A DNA stretch of 64,000 bases. It comes from JALHOP01 sp964484195 (GTDB lineage Bacteria > Myxococcota > XYA12-FULL-58-9 > JALHOP01). Location of the stretch: positions 1-64,000 of the forward strand of contig CAZAER010000025.1 in NCBI GenBank assembly GCA_964484195.1, read 5' to 3'. Each line of letters starts with the position of its first letter. Position 1 is the first letter of the stretch. The position numbers and the translations under genes were made by a program. Under the pieces are notes generated by a model. It was not told where the DNA came from. It did no database searches and saw only the letters and a list, made by a program, of their open reading frames with translations. Below are positions 1 through 6,969 of this stretch, in pieces.

Positions 1-1209
1 GCAGCGCGCGAGAACGTGGTCGCGGTTACTCGCGTCGACAAGTCGCTGCGCGCGGTCAACGAGCGCAACGGGTTGGTCGCGGTACCGGTAGACGCCGATG
101 TCGCCCCCTTCCCCAACGACGATCAGATCACCCGCATCGAAGTCGGCATGGACGTGCTCCTCCAAGAGCTCGCCCCAGTCGTCGGCCAGCTCCGCGACTT
201 CGGTGTGCATCTGCAAGACAGCGTCGTCCCCGAGAACCTGCGCCGCGACTTCACCAACGTCGATGAATACGTGAGCCTCACCGTCGAGCACTACATGACC
301 ATGTTCATCGAGGAGATGGACAAGCGCGAGGACGACCGCCTGGCGGCGATGCGCGCACACGTACGCGATATCCTCGTGGCCGAGCAGAAGCGCCGGGCGT
401 CGATGAGCTATCCGAGCCCGACGAGCGAGGCACCGCTCGACCGCGAGCACTTCGTGCATCGCGCCGGCATCCTCAAGAAGTTCGCGATGTCGTGCTTGTT
501 CTTGACCATCCGCCGCCGTGAAGAAGGCCGCGCTTGGGCGGATATCGCGGCCTCGCTCGGTGCCGGCGTCGGTATGACCGCGTCGCTCATTTTGACGGCG
601 CTCAACGAGAAAGCGCTCGCGGTGAACAGCCTCGCGTTTTTCACGGCGACGGTGCTGGCCTACGCGCTGCGTGACCGTATGAAGGAGTGGGCGAAGCGCT
701 ACTTCGGCGCCCGTGTCACGCGCTGGGTGCGAGACTACATGGTCGACATCGTCGATCCGACGACCGGTGAGCGTATCGGGCGCTGCCGCGAGTCGTTCGC
801 GTTCGCCAAAGACGGGATCCCCAGCGAGATTGCCGCCATCCGCGAAAACAGAGTCGACAACTTGCTGCCGAAGGGGTCACCCGAGGTCGTGCTCAAGTAC
901 GACAAGCAAATCGAGCTCGAGGCAAAGCTCATTCACGACCTGCATGGTCGCCTGCACGATATCAACGACATCATCCGCTTCAACGTCTCGAGTCTGCTCG
1001 TGCGGACGGACGACCCGGTGCAAACGGTGCACGCGTACGATGAGGCTAGCGACTGCGTGCAGCTGGTCGAATGCCCGAAGGTCTATCACGTCAATTTGAT
1101 CTTCGCGTTGCGCGACGAGCAAACGGGACGCGCGGCACAGCTGACGCGTATCCGGGTCATCGTCGACAAGGGTGGGATCAAGCGGATCGAGGAAGTGCGG
1201 GCGAACTAG
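1..1209 (+). CDS. Membrane-anchored protein of unknown function, 5' end cut by window
   Basis: The reading frame is open to the left edge, so the gene is probably truncated. The first in-frame start seen is GTG at 16, with no convincing Shine-Dalgarno. Counted from that GTG, the first 170 residues are charged and soluble-looking. Two hydrophobic stretches follow at about 176-196 and 201-219, then a basic segment and a C-terminal domain of about 175 residues. A short loop between the two segments suggests a hairpin anchor with both large domains on the same side of the membrane (inference). I do not recognise the family and see no catalytic motif. The gene is followed by a minisatellite and a gene-poor region, so nothing downstream hints at function. 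Confidence 0.8.
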   Translation, partial: AARENVVAVTRVDKSLRAVNERNGLVAVPVDADVAPFPNDDQITRIEVGMDVLLQELAPVVGQLRDFGVHLQDSVVPENLRRDFTNVDEYVSLTVEHYMTMFIEEMDKREDDRLAAMRAHVRDILVAEQKRRASMSYPSPTSEAPLDREHFVHRAGILKKFAMSCLFLTIRRREEGRAWADIAASLGAGVGMTASLILTALNEKALAVNSLAFFTATVLAYALRDRMKEWAKRYFGARVTRWVRDYMVDIVDPTTGERIGRCRESFAFAKDGIPSEIAAIRENRVDNLLPKGSPEVVLKYDKQIELEAKLIHDLHGRLHDINDIIRFNVSSLLVRTDDPVQTVHAYDEASDCVQLVECPKVYHVNLIFALRDEQTGRAAQLTRIRVIVDKGGIKRIEEVRAN

Positions 1210-1229
1210 ACCGCATCATCGCGGGGAAA

Positions 1230-1375
<146 letters not shown>

Positions 1376-1393
1376 ACACCGATTGAGGCGACC

Positions 1394-1462
1394 GCCCTCC
1401 CTCCGCCTTGCGGGCCTGCGGGTGGGCTCGCGCCCACCCTCGTTTCCCGGCTGCGGGAGGGC
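1394..1462. other. Nested inverted repeats
   Basis: An outer pair (GCCCTCCC at 1394-1401 and GGGAGGGC at 1455-1462) encloses an inner 8-bp hairpin (GGGTGGGC at 1420-1427 and GCCCACCC at 1432-1439, loop TCGC). The inner hairpin is followed by TCGTTTCCC and could act as a weak terminator for the gene ending at 1209. No T-run makes that certain. Confidence 0.5.
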
Positions 1463-1533
1463 TATTCGTGCAGTTCGCGGGGGCGCGAGAGCGGGTCCGC
1501 TGTTGCGGAATCAGTATGAGGGGGCGGCGGGGC

Positions 1534-1564
1534 AAAAAAAATGGCGCGGGATGTTCCGCGCCAT
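1534..1564 (-). terminator. Rho-independent terminator on the minus strand
   Basis: A perfect 9-bp stem (ATGGCGCGG at 1541-1549 with CCGCGCCAT at 1556-1564, 6-base loop) is preceded on the plus strand by a run of A at 1534-1540. Read on the minus strand this is a hairpin followed by a U-tract. It lies 40 bases downstream of the stop of the small minus-strand ORF at 1604-1735 and so implies a transcript coming from the right. Confidence 0.8.
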
Positions 1565-1603
1565 TCGTGGATCAGTAGTGCGAGTTGTGCGAGCCGGAGC
1601 GGT

Positions 1604-1735
1604 TTATCGCTTCGGAAGGATGCTGCAGGCGCCTGGGCCGCAGAAGACGACCTTTAGGCCGAATGTAGCGACATCAAGGACGCGTTGAAGCGTAGTGCGC
1701 GGCGTCTGTTCCGATTGCGACGAGCATTGCTGCAT
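1604..1735 (-). CDS. Small 43-residue protein of unknown function
   Basis: Minus-strand ATG at 1733-1735 is preceded by a consensus GGAGG (plus-strand 1744-1748) with an 8-base spacer. The frame ends in TAA at 1604-1606, and a rho-independent terminator follows 40 bases later. The product begins MQQCSSQSEQTPRTTLQRVL and ends FCGPGACSILPKR. It is polar at the N-terminus and hydrophobic with two Cys and Gly/Pro near the C-terminus. The SD, ORF and terminator together in an otherwise gene-free stretch make it much more likely to be real than a chance ORF. Function is unknown; a short secreted or membrane-interacting peptide is possible, but no modification or export gene is adjacent. Confidence 0.65.
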   Translation of the reverse strand: MQQCSSQSEQTPRTTLQRVLDVATFGLKVVFCGPGACSILPKR

Positions 1736-1814
1736 AGCTCTAACCTCCGCAAAACCAACTCTCGGGACCCACGAAACGATCGCTGGGAAAATTCTCAGCG
1801 ACTCTCAAAACATA

Positions 1815-1869
1815 GCGCATTTGTGACAATGCGCAAGTCGTTTCGTCACAGTATCGTCACAAAGTGACG
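1815..1869. promoter_or_regulatory. Candidate operator region upstream of the small minus-strand gene
   Basis: Two perfect inverted repeats sit 80-135 bases upstream of the small ORF: GCGCAT-8-ATGCGC (1815-1834, spacer TTGTGACA) and CGTCAC-AAA-GTGACG (1855-1869). The motif CGTCACA also recurs directly at 1844-1850 and 1855-1861. Repeated GTCAC/GTGAC half-sites suggest a dimeric DNA-binding regulator. The region to its right (about 1870-1990) is AT-rich with no gene visible. Confidence 0.45.
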
Positions 1870-2019
1870 CTTGTCCTGTAACAAACATATCTACGTCTCA
1901 CTTTTTTTGGTTATTCACGTGAAAAGGCGACGTTTTTGACGGGCTGCGTCACACCTCGGCACACGTTTGTCCACAGGGTCATCCACTTGTTTACCCCTCG
2001 CGGTTGAGCGAAAGTGCCG

Positions 2020-2928
2020 ATGATGCCCAGAATCGCCCGTATTTTCGCTGCAGTAGCGCTCCTCGTTGCGTGCAATCGACCGGCCGATGGGCCAAGGCCG
2101 CCCCTAGTCGCGCTACCGCCCGAGATTCAGCGGCTGGTCGTCTATCTCGACCCGCAAATCAGCTGGGCTGCTCCCGACTACGTCGGCGACATCCTCGATT
2201 GGGGCAAGAAGCTCATGGACGAGCTCGCTCAGGAGCTCAACGAGCACGGGTTCGTCGTCGCCGCCGACAGGCAATCCGGGCATGAGCTCGTGCTCGACGT
2301 CGCCATCGACGCGGGCGGGACCATCATGTCCGCGATGACTGTCGACCTGAACCAAAACGACGCTGAGCCCGGACACCCGGCGGACAAGATCGCAATGAAG
2401 TGCGGCTACCCCGAGTACTGCGCCCGCGCCCTCACCAATCAACTCGTGGCGTCGCCATACTTCAACGAGCTGGTGCGTCGTCACATCAAAGACCGCACAC
2501 TCGCCCTCCGTAGCGGCGCCTCGATGTTGGTGATGCCACTCAAGGCGAGCGGGCACTTCGACCCCCAGCTCGCGACCGAGGTGTCGCGCATGCTAGTGGC
2601 CCAGCTCGACGGGGTGAAGCAGCTGCGGGTCGTAAGTCTCGAAGATGTCGAGACCGCCATCAGTATGGAGCGCAAGAAGGACGCGCTGGGCTGCTCCGAC
2701 ATCGCGTGCGCCAGCGAGATCGGCTCGGCCCTGGGCTCGGATCTCGTGCTCTACGGCACCGTCGGCTCGCTGGGCGACCAGTACAACGTCGCTCTCACGG
2801 TAGTCGACGCGAAGGGCGGAACGGTGAAGGGACGGCTCACGGTGCAGTGCCCAGCCCGAGAGAGCGCGGTTGCCCCGGCCCTCCGCCAAGCCGCACGCCA
2901 GCTCGTCGACAAGCTCAACGGCACCTGA
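2020..2928 (+). CDS. Lipoprotein with TolB-N/FlgO-like domain
   Basis: Tandem ATG codons at 2020 and 2023 begin a short lipoprotein signal with lipobox LLVAC (Cys about residue 18), so the product is predicted to be lipid-anchored in the envelope. The C-terminal half, from about residue 165, has the layout of TolB N-terminal/FlgO-like modules common in myxobacterial lipoproteins: a strand LVMPLKASG, a long helix, then LGCSDIACASEIGSALGSDL leading to VLYGTVGSLG. In that family the module is thought to assist envelope assemblies; the exact role here is unknown. There is no operon partner: it is followed by a 99-bp gap and rpsO. No strong SD is visible, so the start is uncertain by one or two codons. 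Confidence 0.85.
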   Translation: MMPRIARIFAAVALLVACNRPADGPRPPLVALPPEIQRLVVYLDPQISWAAPDYVGDILDWGKKLMDELAQELNEHGFVVAADRQSGHELVLDVAIDAGGTIMSAMTVDLNQNDAEPGHPADKIAMKCGYPEYCARALTNQLVASPYFNELVRRHIKDRTLALRSGASMLVMPLKASGHFDPQLATEVSRMLVAQLDGVKQLRVVSLEDVETAISMERKKDALGCSDIACASEIGSALGSDLVLYGTVGSLGDQYNVALTVVDAKGGTVKGRLTVQCPARESAVAPALRQAARQLVDKLNGT

Positions 2929-2981
2929 CGACGGTTGACGAGTCTCACGCGCTCGCGTAGAAGCGCGCGCTCCTAATGGCG

Positions 2982-3004
2982 GCAGCTCCCCCACGCCGGG
3001 GCTG
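2982..3004 (+). promoter_or_regulatory. Hairpin in the rpsO leader
   Basis: GCAGCTCCCC and GGGGCTGC pair with one bulged T just upstream of the rpsO SD (AAGAGG near 3016). S15 mRNA leaders are autoregulated in several bacteria through structured RNA. Whether this hairpin does so is inference. Confidence 0.3.
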
Positions 3005-3027
3005 CTCGCGTCACAAAGAGGTTTCTC

Positions 3028-3297
3028 ATGGCGACGGATACCGCAAAGAAGCAAGAGCTCGTCGAGAAGTTCCGCACCCACCCGACCGATACCGGCTCGC
3101 CGGAAGTCCAGGTGGCGCTGCTCACCGAGCGCATCAACGGCCTCACCGAGCACTTCAAGGCTCACAAGAAAGACCACCACAGCCGCCGTGGTCTTCTGCA
3201 GATGGTCTCGCAGCGCAAGCAGCTGATCGAGTACCTGAAGCGCAAGGACGAGAACCGCTACAAGAAGCTGATCACCGGCTTGGGTCTGCGTAAGTAA
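3028..3297 (+). CDS. rpsO: 30S ribosomal protein S15
   Basis: The 89-residue product matches S15 in length and sequence throughout. It has the conserved THPTDTGSPEVQVALLTERI segment, the DHHSRRGLL loop that contacts 16S rRNA helix 22, and the C-terminal LKRKDENRYKKLI. S15 is a primary-binding protein that nucleates assembly of the small-subunit platform. The ATG at 3028 follows an AAGAGG Shine-Dalgarno. As in many bacteria, pnp follows (277 bp downstream), but a strong terminator lies between them, so pnp is probably transcribed partly from its own promoter. Confidence 0.98.
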   Translation: MATDTAKKQELVEKFRTHPTDTGSPEVQVALLTERINGLTEHFKAHKKDHHSRRGLLQMVSQRKQLIEYLKRKDENRYKKLITGLGLRK

Positions 3298-3325
3298 GCA
3301 GCCCGTCCGTCAGATTCGAAGCTCG

Positions 3326-3356
3326 AACGCCCGGGTATCCCCCGGGCGTTCTTGTT
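3326..3356 (+). terminator. Rho-independent terminator after rpsO
   Basis: A perfect 10-bp stem (AACGCCCGGG at 3326-3335 and CCCGGGCGTT at 3341-3350, loop TATCC) is followed by CTTGTTTGATCTT. It lies 28 bases after the rpsO stop codon. Confidence 0.85.
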
Positions 3357-3360
3357 TGAT

Positions 3361-3485
3361 CTTGCCAACGGCAAGTCACATCGCATAAGCAACCGCCCAA
3401 GTTAAAAGCGTAAATAGAACCCGACCGTTACCAAGTTTTAGATCCACAGCCTCAGCAAGTTACGCACGCGCGAAATCGGTAACGG
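3361..3485 (+). promoter_or_regulatory. Inverted repeats in the pnp leader
   Basis: Two inverted repeats precede pnp: CTTGCC-AAC-GGCAAG at 3361-3375, and the distant pair CCGTTACC (3425-3432) with GGTAACGG (3478-3485). In enterobacteria the pnp leader folds into a stem cut by RNase III, and PNPase represses its own mRNA through it. The long-range pair here is a candidate for a similar element. No gene is visible between 3356 and 3575. Confidence 0.3.
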
Positions 3486-3574
3486 AAGACAATCGGGTGA
3501 TAGGCGTGACTTCGAGGCGACCGTGCTCCCCGCGTTCAAAGACGCGGTGATGAAGCGCGAAGGAAAGTAAAAAA

Positions 3575-5746
3575 ATGAATACCAATCCCCATGGCGTGGG
3601 TCCTCTCGGCGTCACCACTCATTCCGTCGAGATCGATGGCAAGACCATCACGTTCGAGACCGGCAAGATCGCAAAACAAGCCAGCGGCGGCGTCGTTGTC
3701 CGCTGCGGCGGAACGATGGTGCTGGTGACCGCGCAAGGCGCCAAGGAGCCGAAGCCGGGCATCGACTTCCTCCCGCTCACCGTCGACTACCAAGAGAAGA
3801 TGTCGGCCGCCGGCCGCATCCCGGGTGGCTTCTTCAAGCGCGAAGGCAAGGCCCGCGACGAAGAGACCCTCACCTCGCGCCTCATCGATCGCTCGTGCCG
3901 TCCGCTCTTCGCGGAAGGCTGGGGTTGCGAGACGCAGGTCATCGCGACCGTCTTCAGCGCCGACCCGGCCGCTCCGGCGGACACCCTCGCGCTCTGCGCC
4001 GCTTCATGCGCCTTGTCGCTCTCCGACATGCCCTTCCAGGGACCGATCGCCGGCGTGCGCGTCACCCGCGTCGACGGCAAGTGGGTGGTGAACCCGAGCT
4101 TCGCCGAGCGCGAGAAGGCCGACGTCAACATCTTCGTGTCGTGCAGCCGTGAAGCCATCGTCATGGTCGAAGGCGGCGCGCTCGAGTGCAGCGAGAAGGA
4201 CGCCATCGACGCCCTGCTCCTCGCGCACAAGGAGTGCATCAAGCTCATCGACGCCCAAGAGGCGATGATGAAGAAGGCCGGCAAGACCAAGCGCCCGCAC
4301 ACGCCGCCGGTTGCCGACGCAGCGCTCACCGAGAAGATCGAGAAGATCGCGACCCCGCACTTGAAGGCCGCGTACTCGAACGTCGAGAAGCTGCCGCGCT
4401 ACGCCGCGCTCGACGTGGCGAAGAAGAAGATCGTCGAGGAGCTGGTTGCCAGCGACGCGACGCTCGCGACCCGTGGTGGCGAGATCAGCTCGATCTTGGG
4501 CGACCTCAAGTACCGCATGGTTCGCCAGATGATCGTCGGCGACAAGCGCCGTCTCGACTCGCGTAACGACACCAGCATCCGTCCGATTACCTGTGATGTC
4601 GGTGTGCTCGAGCGGACGCACGGCTCGGCGCTCTTCACCCGTGGCGAGACCCAGTCGATCGTCAGTGTCACCCTCGGCACCCGCCAGGACGAGCAGAAGA
4701 TCGATGACCTCATGGGCGAGCGTTATCGCAGCTTCATGCTGCACTATAACTTCCCGCCCTACTCGGTCGGTGAGACCAAGCCGATGCGCGGCCCCGGCCG
4801 TCGCGAAGTCGGTCACGGTGCTCTCGCCGAGCGCGCCCTCTCGGCGGTGCTCAAGAAGGACGAAGACTTCCCCTACGTCATCCGCATCCTCTCGGACATC
4901 ACCGAGTCGAACGGCAGCTCGTCGATGGCCACCGTCTGCGGCGGCTCGCTCGCGCTGATGGACGCCGGCGTTCCGCTCAAGGGCGCCTGCGCCGGTATCG
5001 CGATGGGCCTCATCAAGGAAGGCGACAAGATGGCCATCCTCAGCGACATCCTCGGCGACGAGGATCACCTGGGTGACATGGACTTCAAGGTCGCCGGCAC
5101 CAAGAAGGGCATCACCGCCATCCAGATGGACATCAAGATCTCGGGTGTCGACCGTCAGGTCCTCGAGACCGCGCTCGAGCAGGCTCGCGTGGGCCGCGTC
5201 CACATCATCGAGCAGATGGAGAAGGCGATCAGCGAGACGCGCGTCGAGATGTCGAAGTACGCGCCGCGCATCACCACCTTCAAGATCAAGGTCGACCGCA
5301 TCCGTGACGTCATCGGACCGGGCGGCAAGGTCATCAAGGACATCGTTGCCCGCACCGGTACGCAGATCAACATCGAGGACGACGGCAAGGTCAGCGTCGC
5401 TTCGAACGACGGCGAAGCCGCGGCGCGCGCCATCAAGATGATCAAGGACCTCACCCAGGAGCCGGAAATCGGCAAGCTCTACATGGGCAACGTCCGCAAG
5501 ATCACCGACTTCGGCGCCTTCGTGGAAATCTTCCCGGGTACCGACGGCCTCATCCACATCAGCGAGCTTGCTCACCGCCGCGTGAAGCGCGTCGAGGACG
5601 TGCTGCAAGAAGGCGACGAAGTGCTGGTGAAGGTCATCGGCATGGAGAAGGGCAAGATCAAGCTGTCGCGTAAGGCCGCCATCGAAGACGAGCAGCGCTC
5701 GTCCGAGCAGCCCGCTCCGGCAGACAGCGAAGCCGCGGTCAACTAA
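3575..5746 (+). CDS. pnp: Polyribonucleotide nucleotidyltransferase (PNPase)
   Basis: The 723-residue product has the full PNPase architecture: a first RNase PH domain (about 20-150), an all-helical linker, the catalytic second RNase PH domain (about 330-465, extending to GDEDHLGDMDF near 493 with its metal-binding Asp residues), a KH domain (about 568-625, VIGPGGKVI loop) and a C-terminal S1 domain (about 635-705, DFGAFVEIFPGTDGLIHISE). It degrades RNA 3'-5' phosphorolytically to nucleoside diphosphates and acts as a trimer, usually in the degradosome. The start ATG follows GAAGGAAAG. A strong hairpin terminator follows the stop. Confidence 0.98.
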   Translation: MNTNPHGVGPLGVTTHSVEIDGKTITFETGKIAKQASGGVVVRCGGTMVLVTAQGAKEPKPGIDFLPLTVDYQEKMSAAGRIPGGFFKREGKARDEETLTSRLIDRSCRPLFAEGWGCETQVIATVFSADPAAPADTLALCAASCALSLSDMPFQGPIAGVRVTRVDGKWVVNPSFAEREKADVNIFVSCSREAIVMVEGGALECSEKDAIDALLLAHKECIKLIDAQEAMMKKAGKTKRPHTPPVADAALTEKIEKIATPHLKAAYSNVEKLPRYAALDVAKKKIVEELVASDATLATRGGEISSILGDLKYRMVRQMIVGDKRRLDSRNDTSIRPITCDVGVLERTHGSALFTRGETQSIVSVTLGTRQDEQKIDDLMGERYRSFMLHYNFPPYSVGETKPMRGPGRREVGHGALAERALSAVLKKDEDFPYVIRILSDITESNGSSSMATVCGGSLALMDAGVPLKGACAGIAMGLIKEGDKMAILSDILGDEDHLGDMDFKVAGTKKGITAIQMDIKISGVDRQVLETALEQARVGRVHIIEQMEKAISETRVEMSKYAPRITTFKIKVDRIRDVIGPGGKVIKDIVARTGTQINIEDDGKVSVASNDGEAAARAIKMIKDLTQEPEIGKLYMGNVRKITDFGAFVEIFPGTDGLIHISELAHRRVKRVEDVLQEGDEVLVKVIGMEKGKIKLSRKAAIEDEQRSSEQPAPADSEAAVN

Positions 5747-5789
5747 GCGCCAGGGGGACGAATCGTCCCTGGCATCGGATCAAAACCAG

Positions 5790-5836
5790 AGCCGTCATGC
5801 GGAGTTAACGCCTCCTCATGACGGCTTTCGTGTTTC
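5790..5836 (+). terminator. pnp terminator that contains the next gene's start
   Basis: AGCCGTCATG (5790-5799) pairs perfectly with CATGACGGCT (5817-5826), with an inner GGAG/CTCC extension, and is followed by TTCGTGTTTCGTTG. The ATG of the next lipoprotein gene (5818) lies inside the right arm, and the only SD-like GGAG (5801-5804) is in the inner stem. An imperfect hairpin at 5749-5773 precedes it. Confidence 0.75.
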
Positions 5837-6969
5837 GTTGTCTGATGGTGGTTGGCTGGTTCGCGAGCTTGGCCTGTGGCGGAACGGTCGACGGTGGGCC
5901 GACCAACGTCGCCGGCGATATCGACGATCTCCAGTTGCTCCCCGACGACGATGCACCGGCGGACGACGTCGACCAGGTGGACGCACCGACGGACGTCGAC
6001 GCTCCTGGCGACAGCGACCCCGGAGACCCTGTCGTGGAAGCACCGCAACCGCTGCGCCTGGTCCTCGTCTATTCGTCGCATGGCATCGATCGCGACGAGT
6101 GTTTCAGAGACACCGGCGCAACCACCTTCGCGATCGGCCGCGCCTTGGCGCCCATCGCCGCCTTCCGCGACCGCATGCTGGTCGTCGACGGCGTGTCCGG
6201 ACCGGCGGAGGGCAACGGAGCGCATGGCTGGGGTGCGCCGCACGCCTTCACCGCCTCGGTGGAGCAAGTCGACTTCCAGGGTGGGGACTACTACTTCCGA
6301 GCAACGGGGCCATCGCTCGATCGCGTCTTCGCGCCTGGTCTCGCGATGGTCAGCATGGTGACCTCCCATTTCCAGCTTCCGAGCAGTGCCACGGTGAACA
6401 TGTCCGCTGCGGCGGACGACAACGGCAACCCGATCGCGCCGTCGCCGAATCCAAGTACCGCCCGAGACATCGCTTCCGCGTTCGCGGACGACATCACCCG
6501 CGCCGCCATTTATCAGGTGTCACACGCCGGCGAGCTGTTCACCATCGGAAATCAGACTTACAGCTACAACGAGCTCGCTCACGCCATGAGCTTCGACATC
6601 AACTACTACAATGGGCTGATCGCGGCCCGCTCCATCATCGCTCAGCGTGTCGCCATTCTCTTGGAGACACTCGCGTCGACCACGGTGGGCACGAACAGCA
6701 ACCTGCTCGACAACACGCTCGTGGTCTGGGTCGACGACACGGGCTGGGGTCCGCCGGACAATCCGCATCACCCCAACGCCCATGGCAATCGCTATCTGCC
6801 ACTTCTGGTGTTCACGCCTTCGCGTCTGGCGCTCGCGGCGCCGCTCTATCTCCAGCTCGAACGCGAGCGACCGTACGCCGATTTCCTCGCGACCATCGCC
6901 GAAGCGGTTGGACTTCCCGATGACGTCGTCGGTGCGCCGATCATCACCGAGGCTTTCAAGCAGCCCTAA
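5818..6969 (+). CDS. DUF1552-like lipoprotein
   Basis: The N-terminus MTAFVFRCLMVVGWFASLAC is a lipoprotein signal with lipobox SLAC. An acidic linker rich in D/P (about residues 25-75) leads to a domain resembling the DUF1552 family of exported proteins found in myxobacteria and planctomycetes. Recognisable features are LRLVLVYSSHG near the domain start, a LAPIAAFRDRMLVVDGVSG segment, a glycine/histidine-rich GAHGWGAPH motif and ATGPSLDRV. The function of that family is unknown. The start codon lies inside the pnp terminator hairpin. Its stop overlaps by four bases the stop of the convergent glycosidase gene. Confidence 0.85.
   Translation: MTAFVFRCLMVVGWFASLACGGTVDGGPTNVAGDIDDLQLLPDDDAPADDVDQVDAPTDVDAPGDSDPGDPVVEAPQPLRLVLVYSSHGIDRDECFRDTGATTFAIGRALAPIAAFRDRMLVVDGVSGPAEGNGAHGWGAPHAFTASVEQVDFQGGDYYFRATGPSLDRVFAPGLAMVSMVTSHFQLPSSATVNMSAAADDNGNPIAPSPNPSTARDIASAFADDITRAAIYQVSHAGELFTIGNQTYSYNELAHAMSFDINYYNGLIAARSIIAQRVAILLETLASTTVGTNSNLLDNTLVVWVDDTGWGPPDNPHHPNAHGNRYLPLLVFTPSRLALAAPLYLQLERERPYADFLATIAEAVGLPDDVVGAPIITEAFKQP

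Noticed and set aside
1870..2000. Chromosomal replication origin
   Set aside because: There are only two one-mismatch DnaA-like boxes and no dnaA, dnaN, gidA or parAB nearby.
4004..5608. Long minus-strand frame antisense to pnp
   Set aside because: It mirrors the codon bias of pnp, has no SD or recognisable domain, and pnp is certain.
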